Assembly (NCBI GenBank): GCA_900320235.1
Contig: ONRO01000246.1
Location: 1-24,206, forward strand
Origin: an uncultured Eubacteriales bacterium
GTDB taxonomy: Bacteria > Bacillota > Clostridia > Oscillospirales > Acutalibacteraceae
Length of the DNA stretch: 24,206 nucleotides
Direction of reading: 5' to 3'
The position numbers and the translations under genes were made by a program. This document shows, piece by piece, positions 1 through 8,369 of this stretch; position 1 is the stretch's first letter, and every line of letters begins with the position of its first letter. A model generated the notes under the pieces. It saw only the letters and a program-made list of their open reading frames with translations, had not been told where the DNA came from and did not search any database.

Positions 1-1818
1 GATAAGATCCATAACTTCAACACTTCGTGAAATAAAACCTTCAAGTTCAGCAGCAGTAAGCTTTCTCTGACTAATAACAGCGAGATCATAAATATGTCTG
101 CATAAAAGATTCTTCTTATCGTCATCGAGTTCTTCAAGTCTTTTTACTATCGGATTCGCTGTATTAATAATAAGTGTTTCCTTCGCCTTATCATTATTAG
201 CTCCAAACATATCACCATATATTCTGTTCATATCATTAATTCTTCTTTGATATTCATTTATAGTGATAATTGCAGGAGTACCTTCAGTTTTTAAAGCCTG
301 AGTCTTGATTTCAAGTTGATCCATGCCAAGCGCCTGATTAAATAAGCCGATTATATTCTCGTCATTTATCTCAGTATCATTACTGTCTGATTTCAGAGCT
401 TCATCAACATCAGAATCAATTCTTACAAATCTTGTTCCAGACTCTTTGTATTCAAGGAAAGTTACAAAATGAGTATCAATATTATTTTCAAGAATAATAG
501 CATCAATACCATTATCCTTAAAAATTTTGATATACTGAGCCTGTGCATTCATATCAGAAACATAGTAAACTTTATTGTCATCGGTTTTTGGTATTTCTGA
601 GAATGTTCTGAACTCATTTGTAGTGGTTTTATACAGAATGATGTCTTTCATTCTGTCATAAAACTTTTCATCTTTTATACAGCCGAATTTAATAAAGGGA
701 GAGATATCATCCCAATAGCTTTCATATTCTTTTCTTTCATTCTTGAATACACTTACAAGCTTATCAGCAACTTTTTTGGTAATATGTTTTGATATCTTTG
801 CTACCTCACCGTCATTCTGAAGGAAAGAACGGGAAACATTAAGAGGAAGATCCGGACAATCAATTACACCCTTCAGAAGCATAAGGAATTCAGGTACAAC
901 TTCTTTGATATTATCAGCAATATAAACCTGATTAGAGAAAAGCTTGATTTCTCCAGGCATAACCTGAAGCTTATCAGTCTGTTTCGGGAAATAAAGAATT
1001 CCTTTGAGATTAAATGGATAATCAACATTAAGATGAATCCAGAAGAGAGGAAGGTTTATATCAGGAAAAACTTCTCTGTAGAAATCTTCATATTCCTCTG
1101 TTGTACAATCCTTAGGTGCTTTAAGCCAAAGTGGAGTTGTATTATTAACCGGCTTTTCTTCTTTTTCAGTCTCATCTTCCTTTTTATCCTGAACACAAGT
1201 AAAGAATATCTCATACGGCATAAAATGACAATACTTCTTCAAAACTGATCTGAGTTTCATACTGTCACAAAATTCCATACCATCTTCAGATAAATGCATT
1301 ATTACAGATGTTCCTTTTTCGGTTCTCTGACCATCACTGATCTCATAAGTACTGCTTCCGTCACTAACCCAATGTACTGGTGATGCATCCGAAACATAGG
1401 ATAGGGTATCAATTTCAACACTGTCAGAAACCATATATGCAGAATAAAAACCAAGACCAAAATGACCGATTATTCCACCTTCAGCATCAGTTTTATCACT
1501 GTATTTTTCAATAAACTCTTTTGCTCCTGAAAAAGCGACCTGAGTGATATATTTCTCAACTTCATCTTCTGTCATGCCAAGACCATTATCACTGACCGTA
1601 AGGGTTTTCTTATCCTTGTCAAGGATAACATCAATTCTTGGTTTTATTCCATCATTTTCAGTTTCGCCAATTGAACAAAGACTCTGATACTTTTTTATAG
1701 CATCACAGCCATTAGCAATTATTTCTCTCAGGAAAATATCCTTATCAGAATAAAGCCATTTTTTTATTATCGGAAACAGATTTTCCGAATCCACTTTAAT
1801 TTGTCCTTCTTTTTTCAT
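1..1818 (-). CDS. htpG: Molecular chaperone HtpG (Hsp90 family), C-terminus cut by window edge
   Basis: Cytosolic ATP-dependent Hsp90 chaperone. I translated this myself: the frame stays open from the ATG at 1818 to base 1, giving 606 codons with no stop, so only the last few tens of residues should be missing. The GHKL ATPase motifs are visible: LREIIANGCDA (residues 30-40, Asn36 and Asp39), SDNGLGM (76-82, Asp77 for adenine binding) and the lid glycine motif GHFGLGFYSAYMV (118-130). The His in GHFG replaces the Gln of E. coli HtpG; I recall the same variant in other anaerobes, so I do not treat it as a defect. The middle-domain motif LPLNVSRSFLQND is present. A short Lys/Glu-rich linker lies near residues 225-240. 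The start is set by GGAGG eight bases upstream. It has its own promoter region (1844-1889) with nested inverted repeats. Confidence 0.96.
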   Translation of the reverse strand, partial: MKKEGQIKVDSENLFPIIKKWLYSDKDIFLREIIANGCDAIKKYQSLCSIGETENDGIKPRIDVILDKDKKTLTVSDNGLGMTEDEVEKYITQVAFSGAKEFIEKYSDKTDAEGGIIGHFGLGFYSAYMVSDSVEIDTLSYVSDASPVHWVSDGSSTYEISDGQRTEKGTSVIMHLSEDGMEFCDSMKLRSVLKKYCHFMPYEIFFTCVQDKKEDETEKEEKPVNNTTPLWLKAPKDCTTEEYEDFYREVFPDINLPLFWIHLNVDYPFNLKGILYFPKQTDKLQVMPGEIKLFSNQVYIADNIKEVVPEFLMLLKGVIDCPDLPLNVSRSFLQNDGEVAKISKHITKKVADKLVSVFKNERKEYESYWDDISPFIKFGCIKDEKFYDRMKDIILYKTTTNEFRTFSEIPKTDDNKVYYVSDMNAQAQYIKIFKDNGIDAIILENNIDTHFVTFLEYKESGTRFVRIDSDVDEALKSDSNDTEINDENIIGLFNQALGMDQLEIKTQALKTEGTPAIITINEYQRRINDMNRIYGDMFGANNDKAKETLIINTANPIVKRLEELDDDKKNLLCRHIYDLAVISQRKLTAAELEGFISRSVEVMDLI

Positions 1819-1843
1819 TTCAAAACCTCCATTTTTTCAGGCG

Positions 1844-1889
1844 ATTGTAAAATATCCAAAAATATCGGAGAGTTTACAATTGTCCGATA
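1844..1889 (-). promoter_or_regulatory. Candidate htpG promoter with two nested inverted repeats
   Basis: Read leftward, TTGTAA (complement of 1874-1879) and GATATT (complement of 1851-1856) are 17 bases apart, which would start RNA near 1844, about 25 bases before the htpG ATG. The -35 is imperfect. Two dyads overlap it: ATTGTAAA (1844-1851) with TTTACAAT (1873-1880), and TATCGGA (1863-1869) with TCCGATA (1883-1889). Neither resembles CIRCE or the CtsR box, so any repressor is unknown. Confidence 0.4.
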
Positions 1890-1902
1890 ATATATATTGT
1901 AT

Positions 1903-1933
1903 CGATCAGAGTAAAAAAGATTTACTCTGATCG
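1903..1933 (-). terminator. Perfect 13-bp hairpin after ftsK, possible terminator
   Basis: CGATCAGAGTAAA (1903-1915) is exactly complementary to 1921-1933 across a 5-base loop. It starts 11 bases past the ftsK stop and separates it from htpG. The strand leaving the stem leftward is AT-rich but has no proper T-run, so it may be a weak terminator or a transcript-stabilising hairpin. Confidence 0.5.
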
Positions 1934-1943
1934 TGCAATTACG

Positions 1944-4769
1944 TTATTCATCATCTGATACTGAAACATTTCTCTCCATCCATTGCTGATAAGTCATTAA
2001 CACCTGACGAGGCTTAGAACCCTCGTGAGGTCCTACAATACCCATTTGCTCCATTTCATCAATTAGCCTTCCGGCTCTTGCATATCCTACTCTGAAGCGT
2101 CTCTGAAGCATAGATGTAGAAGCCTGACCTGCTTCAACTACACATTTAATTGCATCCTCAATCATCGGATCCATATCAGAGGATGAGGAATCATTATCTT
2201 TATTACCTTTTTTAGGAACAGCGTTTTTTTCAATTTCATCAAGAACCTCCTTATCATATTCGACAACCTTATTCTTCTTGATAAAATCAATTACTCTTTC
2301 AATTTCAGGATCATCCACAAAGCAGCCCTGAACCCTGAGTGGTTTAGTTGTTCCGATAGGGGAGAACAACATATCACCTCGTCCGATAAGCTTTTCAGCT
2401 CCGCCGGTATCAAGTATTGTACGAGAATCGATCTGAGATTTTACAGCAAATGCAATACGACTCGGAACATTTGCTTTGATAAGACCCGTAATTACATCAA
2501 CTGAGGGACGCTGGGTAGCGATAACCAGATGCATACCAGCAGCACGAGCCATCTGAGCAAGACGACAAATAGATTCCTCAACTTCATTAGGTGCAGCCAT
2601 CATAAGATCAGCAAGCTCGTCAATAACAATAACGATCTGCGGCATTTTCTGAAGCTTTTTAGGTTCAATAGGTTTATCAGTATCAATTCCATCTGATTTG
2701 AGCTCTGCCTGAGCCTGTGCGAGCATTTCATCTTCTTCAAATGATCTTTCACTTTCATCAATTGAAATATCATTGGAAAATACTTCTTGGTTCTGCCTGT
2801 CAACAAACCTGTTAAAACTATGCATATCACGGACATTATATTCAGCAAATATTTTATATCTGTTAAGCATTTCATTTACAGCCCAGTTAAGAGCACCAGC
2901 TGCTTTTCTGGGATCAGTCACAACCGGTACAAGAAGATGGGGAATACCATTATACACCCCAAGTTCAACAACTTTAGGATCTATAAGCATAAGCTTTACA
3001 TCGTCAGGACTTGATTTATACAGAAGACTGACAAGCATGGAATTTATACAAACAGACTTACCTGATCCTGTTGAACCAGCAATAAGAAGATGAGGCATTC
3101 TGCTTAGATCAGCAAGAGTAATTTTTCCTGAAATATCCTTACCAAGAGCAACTGTCAGATTACTTTTTGCATTTCTGAATTCCTTTGATTCAAGAAGGTT
3201 CCTCATTTTTACGACACTGACATGTTTATTCGGAACCTCAATACCTACGGCAGATTTTCCAGGAATAGGAGCTTCTATACGTACTCCGGTTGCAGCAAGA
3301 TTCATAGCAATATCATCTGCAAGATTTGTTATTTTGCTGATTTTAACACCTGATGCAGGCTGTAATTCATATCTAGTGATTGAAGGCCCGCGACTGATAT
3401 TAACGATAGAAGTCTGAACTCCGAAACTTTTCAGAGTTTCAACGAGCATTGTACCGCTTTGATTTAACTCAGCAGAAATGTTTCTTTCTTCTTCGTATGG
3501 CTGTGCATCAAGTAAATTAGTAGGGGGTTTAAGATATTGACCTTTCACAAACGAATTATCGGATAAAATTTCAAACTTATCCTTTTGGTCATTGTTTTTC
3601 TCTTTATCTGCCTTTTTCTTATTGCTTTTTGGTTCAAAGAAAGCTTCAACCGACAGATCAGCCTTATCATCGGGAACAAACTGAGGAATATTATTCAATT
3701 CATCAGGATCATATTCCATTCCGTTAAATATCAGATCATCTGCAAATACAGGCTGTTGTTTTTGCTTTTTATCCTTATGAGGAACCGATTCAGGTCTGGG
3801 TTTAGATTTAGGTGCATTTTTTGCCTTAGGTTTAGGTTTTGGCTCAGGCTGAACAGTTGAATTGTTTAAAGGTTCTGCACCCTCATCATTAACCAGTACT
3901 TTATCCGGTTCATAAAAAGGAGTATTCTTGTATCTTCTGAGAGGTTGATCCTCCTTTTTCTTTTTATCAGCAATTTTTTTATCAACCTGTTTTTTTATGT
4001 ATTCCTCTCTGTTGACTTTACGCTGTTTTTCACGTTCTTCAAGCTGTTTTTTTCTTACCTGATTTCTGATCTCCTTATTATCACTAATATTTTCTCCAAT
4101 AACCTTTACAGGTTGTTTAAATGTTTTAAGAAGCTTCATAAAGAAATTGCCAAAGGTAATAAGAAGAAATAATATGAAAAGAATAATTGCAATAAAACCT
4201 CCGCCGGTATGTCCAAAAATCTTTGTAAGGGGAATACCGATCATTGCACCGATTACACCTGCACCGGTATGTGTACTTGAATAAATCAGGCTGTTATGTA
4301 ATTCATCTGCATAGCCGCGCAGAGGATCATCACCAACATTAAAACAGAAAACAGTACTTGCAAGGAAAATAGTAGTCAAACTTAACTGAATAATTTTGGA
4401 TTTATAATTAGGCTTAGGTTCATCTTTTGCATTCTGATATGAAGAATAAATCAGAATCAAAGGAAACATAAATCCAAAAACACCGAATATTCCACAATAA
4501 AGCTCATGTAATGAAAGCCATAGTTTTTCACCAGGCATAAAATACATAAAGGTAAAGAATACAGCCATAATAAATAATATAATGGCAATAATAAACCTTT
4601 TACGCTGTTTTTCCCATTCTGCTCTGGTCTGTGCACGCTTTTTAGCCTCAGCAGCCTTAGATCTTCCTGAAGATTTGCTGTTTGATGAACCAGACTTTTT
4701 TGTCCTTGGTTTAGTATTATGTTTTGCGTCAGGCTTTGCTGAGCCCTTTTTCTGATTAGTAGCGGCCAT
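1944..4769 (-). CDS. ftsK: FtsK/SpoIIIE family DNA translocase
   Basis: Septal double-stranded DNA pump that moves chromosomal DNA across the division or sporulation septum. The 941-residue protein has a basic N-terminus (1-58), about four membrane segments between 59 and 212, a charged Lys/Pro-rich linker (220-430), then the motor. Walker A is GSTGSGKS (565-572), Walker B IVIVIDE (712-718), followed by ATQRPSVDVITG (751-762), which is highly conserved in the family. The C-terminal gamma winged helix (about 867-925) contains RRFRVGYARAGRLIDEM and reads KOPS/SRS-like DNA sites. Start is fixed by AGGAGG just upstream. An unusually long acidic stretch (about 655-708) sits between the Walker motifs. 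The link to tepA and the spoIIIA operon in this window favour a SpoIIIE-like sporulation role, but ftsK and spoIIIE cannot be told apart from sequence alone. Confidence 0.96.
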   Translation of the reverse strand: MAATNQKKGSAKPDAKHNTKPRTKKSGSSNSKSSGRSKAAEAKKRAQTRAEWEKQRKRFIIAIILFIMAVFFTFMYFMPGEKLWLSLHELYCGIFGVFGFMFPLILIYSSYQNAKDEPKPNYKSKIIQLSLTTIFLASTVFCFNVGDDPLRGYADELHNSLIYSSTHTGAGVIGAMIGIPLTKIFGHTGGGFIAIILFILFLLITFGNFFMKLLKTFKQPVKVIGENISDNKEIRNQVRKKQLEEREKQRKVNREEYIKKQVDKKIADKKKKEDQPLRRYKNTPFYEPDKVLVNDEGAEPLNNSTVQPEPKPKPKAKNAPKSKPRPESVPHKDKKQKQQPVFADDLIFNGMEYDPDELNNIPQFVPDDKADLSVEAFFEPKSNKKKADKEKNNDQKDKFEILSDNSFVKGQYLKPPTNLLDAQPYEEERNISAELNQSGTMLVETLKSFGVQTSIVNISRGPSITRYELQPASGVKISKITNLADDIAMNLAATGVRIEAPIPGKSAVGIEVPNKHVSVVKMRNLLESKEFRNAKSNLTVALGKDISGKITLADLSRMPHLLIAGSTGSGKSVCINSMLVSLLYKSSPDDVKLMLIDPKVVELGVYNGIPHLLVPVVTDPRKAAGALNWAVNEMLNRYKIFAEYNVRDMHSFNRFVDRQNQEVFSNDISIDESERSFEEDEMLAQAQAELKSDGIDTDKPIEPKKLQKMPQIVIVIDELADLMMAAPNEVEESICRLAQMARAAGMHLVIATQRPSVDVITGLIKANVPSRIAFAVKSQIDSRTILDTGGAEKLIGRGDMLFSPIGTTKPLRVQGCFVDDPEIERVIDFIKKNKVVEYDKEVLDEIEKNAVPKKGNKDNDSSSSDMDPMIEDAIKCVVEAGQASTSMLQRRFRVGYARAGRLIDEMEQMGIVGPHEGSKPRQVLMTYQQWMERNVSVSDDE

Positions 4770-4892
4770 GATATTCCTCCTTTACATAATAATAACAGCT
4801 TATTTTAGTATTAAAAAAGCCTTGATATAAACTAATATTACAAATATTTTCGGTGTAACTGACCGTTATTATCGGCTTATTATGGCATCATA

Positions 4893-4974
4893 AAAGACTG
4901 CTCCTTTTTTTGAAAGAGCATAATACTCATTAACAAATATTAGAGTTAATCGGGCAACAATAATGCTGCCCGAT
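4893..4974 (-). terminator. Two hairpins between uppP and ftsK, possible terminator
   Basis: Just past the uppP stop an 8-bp stem ATCGGGCA (4949-4956) pairs with 4967-4974 over a 10-base loop. Further left a second stem (4899-4907 with 4913-4920, one bulged base) is followed on the leftward transcript by GTCTTTTA. The second looks like a weak intrinsic terminator; the first lacks a T-run. They suggest uppP transcripts end here and that ftsK has its own promoter in 4770-4890, which I could not pin down. Confidence 0.35.
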
Positions 4975-4979
4975 GATAA

Positions 4980-5936
4980 TCAGAATACAAGCGGCTGACC
5001 AGTAAAGAGATTAGTTCCGTTTGTAAGCTCAATAATACTGATTGTTAAAACAGCTGCTCCGACAATTGCTGTATAAATAATAAATACATACATTCTGTCA
5101 GTTTTAAGAAGCCATTTGAAAAGTTTGATTGCAAAGAAACCAACAAACGCTGCGACTATCATTCCTATGATAACTGGAAGGTATTCAATCTGGACAGCCT
5201 GTCCATTTTCTGGAAAAAGAGCATCCTTGCCTTCTAAAAATGCTGCGGCAACAATAGCAGGAGTTCCAAGGAGAAATGAATAATCAAGTGCAGCCTGTTT
5301 ATTTATACCTCTGATCTCACTTGCAACAAGTGTTGAACCAGATCTTGATACTCCGGGGAAGATTGCAGCAAAACACTGAGTAATACCAACTGTTATTGCA
5401 TCGACCACGGTATATTTTTTTCTGCCTGCACCACCGTTTTGAATATTACCCTTTTCTTCGTAGACCTTTTTTGTATGTCTGTTTCTGAGGTCACCGATAA
5501 GAAGTAATAAACTTGTTGTAAGAAGTGAAATACCGACTACGATAAAATAACCACTTTTTGAAAACATATCAGCAAGATCCTTAACTTTCATATCCATGCC
5601 GGGGATAGGAATAAACAGTAAGAATAGTGGAACCAGACCGATAATAAGCATCATTACCATATTTCTTTCCTTATCCATTTTACTCCATTTGAATTTTCCG
5701 GTAAAAATATCTTTGACCATAAGACCAAAAGCCTTAAGAAGACTTGCAATAAGCTTAATATATACACCAAATACTGCAGCAAGAGTACCAATATGAAGCA
5801 TTACAGAGAAGAATAGATTATCTTCCTGCATTCCAAAAACATGCTGAGTAATAGTAAGGTGACCGCTGCTTGATACAGGCAGGAATTCAGTCAGTCCCTG
5901 AATAATACCCTGAACGATAGCACTCAAAATATCCAT
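4980..5936 (-). CDS. uppP: Undecaprenyl-diphosphatase (UppP/BacA)
   Basis: Integral membrane phosphatase that converts undecaprenyl diphosphate to the monophosphate, recycling the lipid carrier of peptidoglycan and other wall polymers; extra copies give bacitracin tolerance in other bacteria. The 318-residue protein carries both family signatures: QGLTEFLPVSSSGHL (13-27, catalytic Glu17 region) and PGVSRSGST (194-202, Arg198). About eight hydrophobic segments are visible. A hydrophilic loop (about 150-175, Lys/Gly-rich) is longer than in E. coli UppP. The start has AGGAGG six bases upstream. It lies 72 bases downstream of tepA on the same strand, with a hairpin between them, and probably shares the tepA promoter. 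Confidence 0.96.
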   Translation of the reverse strand: MDILSAIVQGIIQGLTEFLPVSSSGHLTITQHVFGMQEDNLFFSVMLHIGTLAAVFGVYIKLIASLLKAFGLMVKDIFTGKFKWSKMDKERNMVMMLIIGLVPLFLLFIPIPGMDMKVKDLADMFSKSGYFIVVGISLLTTSLLLLIGDLRNRHTKKVYEEKGNIQNGGAGRKKYTVVDAITVGITQCFAAIFPGVSRSGSTLVASEIRGINKQAALDYSFLLGTPAIVAAAFLEGKDALFPENGQAVQIEYLPVIIGMIVAAFVGFFAIKLFKWLLKTDRMYVFIIYTAIVGAAVLTISIIELTNGTNLFTGQPLVF

Positions 5937-5959
5937 AGTTATGTACCTCCTGATAAACC

Positions 5960-5989
5960 ATGCAGAAATACTATAATATATTCCTGCAT
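5960..5989 (-). repeat. Intercistronic hairpin between tepA and uppP
   Basis: ATGCAGAAATA (5960-5970) pairs with 5979-5989 over an 8-base loop, 11 pairs including one G-U. There is no T-run, so it is more likely an RNA processing or stabilising hairpin than a terminator. It lies between the two stop/start sites, upstream of the uppP ribosome site. Confidence 0.4.
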
Positions 5990-6008
5990 TATAAAAAATA
6001 TTAAAGAT

Positions 6009-6776
6009 TCATCGACTTTTCTTTTTTCCTGTTCTTTGTTTATCGATCATTTTATACAGAGCACACAAAGCCTCATGCAGTGTACCAACCTTATCGATAA
6101 GACCGCATTGTACAGCTTCCTTGCCATCAAGGATAGTACCGATATCCATAACAAGTTCATCCGTATTCATTGCCATTTCATTATACTTTTCAGGATTAAC
6201 TGATGAATTATCTGTAACAAACTTTGTAATTCTTCTCTGCATTCTCTGAAAATACTCAAAAGCCTGAGGAACACCAAGCATAAGCCCATTCATTCTAACG
6301 GGATGAATAGTCATCGTAGCAGACTCAGCGATAAATGATTTTTTAGCAGCAACAGCAATAGGAACACCAATTGAATGTCCGCCGCCAAGAACTAAAGAAA
6401 CTACCGGTTTTGTCATCCCTGCAACAAGTTCGGCAATTGCCAGACCAGCCTCAACATCACCGCCAACAGTATTAAGTATAATCAGCAGACCATCTATTTC
6501 TTCACTTTGTTCTGCAGCAGCAAGCTGAGGAATGATATGCTCATATTTTGTAGTTTTATTCTGAGGTGTCAGAATATAATGTCCTTCGATCTGGCCAATT
6601 ATTGTCAGGCACTGTACGGTATATTTTTCAGTAACAGAAATAATTGATCCGGATTCAATAATAAGATTATTTGAATCTGGAGATAAAGGAGTCTGATTTT
6701 CAATATTTGCTTCTTCCGGATATTCTTCAAAGCTATGACTTTCAGTTTTATTTTTTGCTGTTTTTTTGATACTCAT
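6009..6776 (-). CDS. tepA: ClpP-like serine protease TepA (translocation-enhancing protein)
   Basis: Member of the ClpP/SppA clan, 255 residues, related to Bacillus subtilis TepA (YmfB), whose gene lies close to spoIIIE. The ClpP-fold signatures are clear: GGGHSIGVP (131-139, nucleophile Ser135), MTIHPVRMNG (155-164, His158), and a candidate acid Asp211 in VMDIGT. The segment LNTVGGDVEAG (101-111) matches the substrate-strand GG region. There is no signal peptide. An ATG 57 bases further upstream in frame is rejected because it lies in the -10 box of the promoter at 6824-6852; the ATG at 6776 has GGAGGA seven bases upstream. The family has been linked to protein export and to sporulation or germination proteolysis. 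The true substrate is not visible from sequence. Confidence 0.93.
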   Translation of the reverse strand: MSIKKTAKNKTESHSFEEYPEEANIENQTPLSPDSNNLIIESGSIISVTEKYTVQCLTIIGQIEGHYILTPQNKTTKYEHIIPQLAAAEQSEEIDGLLIILNTVGGDVEAGLAIAELVAGMTKPVVSLVLGGGHSIGVPIAVAAKKSFIAESATMTIHPVRMNGLMLGVPQAFEYFQRMQRRITKFVTDNSSVNPEKYNEMAMNTDELVMDIGTILDGKEAVQCGLIDKVGTLHEALCALYKMIDKQRTGKKKSR

Positions 6777-6823
6777 TTTAATCCTCCATAAACGAAGTAA
6801 CAACTCATAACAGCATACATTTA

Positions 6824-6852
6824 AGTATACCATTTTTTTTGAATTACTTCAA
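6824..6852 (-). promoter_or_regulatory. Sigma-A-type promoter of tepA (-uppP)
   Basis: Read leftward: TTGAAG (complement of 6847-6852), a 17-base spacer, and TATACT (complement of 6824-6829), with TG one base before the -10. RNA would start near 6817, leaving a leader of about 41 bases before the tepA ATG. The flanking 6834-6980 region is very AT-rich and contains no gene. Confidence 0.7.
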
Positions 6853-6982
6853 GAGTTATTATTATTTTTTATTATTTATAAACTATCAATTATTCTTTTT
6901 TTAATAAGAAAATAATGATTACGATTATTATGTGTTTTGCAGATTTATTTTATTCATAATAATCAGAGAGGTTATCAATAAC

Positions 6983-7038
6983 AAAAAAGGCTGTAAATAA
7001 GCTTTCATCTATCCGGATGATTGAAGCTTATTTACAGC
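6983..7038 (-). terminator. Strong intrinsic terminator of the acnA-icd unit
   Basis: GCTGTAAATAAGCTT (6990-7004) pairs exactly with 7024-7038; the stem continues with TCA/TGA after a bulged base and a small inner stem around ATCCGGAT. On the leftward transcript it is followed by CTTTTTTG (complement of 6983-6989). It begins 13 bases past the icd stop. Confidence 0.85.
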
Positions 7039-7051
7039 TAATCAAGTCAAA

Positions 7052-8266
7052 TTATTTAAGAATCTCAGAAAGACGCTTATTGATCTCATCAAGGAATGTT
7101 TCACTATCAACTTTTTTCTTATTTTCAAGTGAAGAAAGAAGGTAGAGATCACCAGTCATAATACCGTCCTCAATAGTATCAATCGTTGCTTTTTCAAGGC
7201 TATCAGCAAAAGCTGAGAGCTTATCATTATTATCAAGCTCGCCTCTTTTGCGAAGAGCACCGCTCCATGCAAAAATAGTAGCAACTGAATTAGTGGAAGT
7301 TGATTCACCCTTGAGATATTTATAGTAATGACGCTGAACTGTACCATGTGCAGCCTCATATTCATAAATTCCATCAGGAGAAACAAGAACAGATGTCATC
7401 ATTGCGAGTGAACCAAATGCAGTTGCAACCATATCTGACATTACGTCACCATCATAGTTTTTACATGCCCAGATATATCCACCGTCAGAACGTACAACTC
7501 TTGCAACAGCATCATCGATAAGGGTGTAGAAATAAGTAATACCAGCTGATTCAAATTTATCCTTATATTCATTTTCAAAGATCTCATTGAAAATATCCTT
7601 AAAACGATGATCATATTTTTTGGAAATAGTATCTTTTGTAGCAAACCAGAGATCCTGTTTTTTATCAAGAGCAAAATTGAAGCAAGCTCTTGCAAAGCTT
7701 CCTATACTCTTATCAATATTATGAAGACCCTGAATTATTCCGTCAGAACCACTAAACTCGTGGATAAGCTGTCTTGTTTCATTTCCATCTTTATCTGTAA
7801 CTACAAGTTCAGCTTTACTGCCGTCAGCAACTACCATTTCAGTATTCTTATATACATCACCATAAGCATGTCGAGCAATTGTAATAGGTTTTTTCCATGT
7901 TGAGATATAGGGAGTGATACCCTTTACAAGAATAGGTGTTCTGAAAACAGTACCATCGAGAATAGCACGAATTGTACCATTCGGCGATTTCCACATTTTC
8001 GTAAGGTTATACTCTTTAACGCGTTCAGCATTTGGTGTAATAGTTGCGCACTTAACAGCAACACCATATTTTTTTGTAGCCTCAGCACTGTCAATAGTAA
8101 CCTGATCCTTAGTTTTTTCTCTGTTCTCAAGTCCAAGATCATAGTACTCACTTTTAAGATCCACAAAAGGAATAATAAGCTTATCCTTGATCATCTTCCA
8201 GAGAACTCTTGTCATCTCGTCTCCGTCCATCTCAACGATAGGCGTTGACATAAGAATTTTTTCCAT
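7052..8266 (-). CDS. icd: NADP-dependent isocitrate dehydrogenase, eukaryote-like type II
   Basis: Oxidises and decarboxylates isocitrate to 2-oxoglutarate, producing NADPH in the cytosol. The 404-residue protein is of the homodimeric type II class (IDH1/IDH2-like), not the E. coli Icd class. CATITP (73-78) and MWKSPNGTIR (91-100) give the isocitrate-binding Thr77, Ser94, Asn96 and Arg100; VFR (Arg109) and ARHAYGD (Arg132) complete the site. By my count these positions have the same numbers as in human IDH1. The metal-binding region is seen in FYTLIDDAVARVVRSDGGY. Start: ATG with GAAAGGA about nine bases upstream; a second ATG five codons in is less well placed. It follows acnA on the same strand, 103 bases apart, with a hairpin between. 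The pair supplies 2-oxoglutarate for glutamate synthesis. Confidence 0.96.
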   Translation of the reverse strand: MEKILMSTPIVEMDGDEMTRVLWKMIKDKLIIPFVDLKSEYYDLGLENREKTKDQVTIDSAEATKKYGVAVKCATITPNAERVKEYNLTKMWKSPNGTIRAILDGTVFRTPILVKGITPYISTWKKPITIARHAYGDVYKNTEMVVADGSKAELVVTDKDGNETRQLIHEFSGSDGIIQGLHNIDKSIGSFARACFNFALDKKQDLWFATKDTISKKYDHRFKDIFNEIFENEYKDKFESAGITYFYTLIDDAVARVVRSDGGYIWACKNYDGDVMSDMVATAFGSLAMMTSVLVSPDGIYEYEAAHGTVQRHYYKYLKGESTSTNSVATIFAWSGALRKRGELDNNDKLSAFADSLEKATIDTIEDGIMTGDLYLLSSLENKKKVDSETFLDEINKRLSEILK

Positions 8267-8313
8267 ATTTTACAATCCTTTCAATGAAAAAATCTTTATT
8301 ATTTGCAAATTCT

Positions 8314-8350
8314 TTTAAAGGGCAGATATTATTTCAAACTGCCCTTTAAA
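8314..8350 (-). repeat. 12-bp hairpin between acnA and icd
   Basis: TTTAAAGGGCAG (8314-8325) is exactly complementary to 8339-8350 over a 13-base loop. It is 19 bases after the acnA stop. On the leftward transcript the right side of the stem ends in CCCTTTAAAAG, without a long T-run, so partial termination or differential stability of acnA and icd mRNA is possible. Confidence 0.5.
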
Positions 8351-8369
8351 GAAAATAATTATTATTTTA

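Noticed and set aside
1033..1248. Rightward 71-codon frame rich in Phe, Leu and Ile
   Set aside because: It lies entirely inside htpG on the opposite strand, and its hydrophobic residues come from the reverse complement of Lys/Glu codons.
6777..6833. 19-residue N-terminal extension of TepA from the ATG at 6833
   Set aside because: The codons overlap the -10 box of a good promoter, there is no ribosome site, and the ATG at 6776 has GGAGGA at proper distance.
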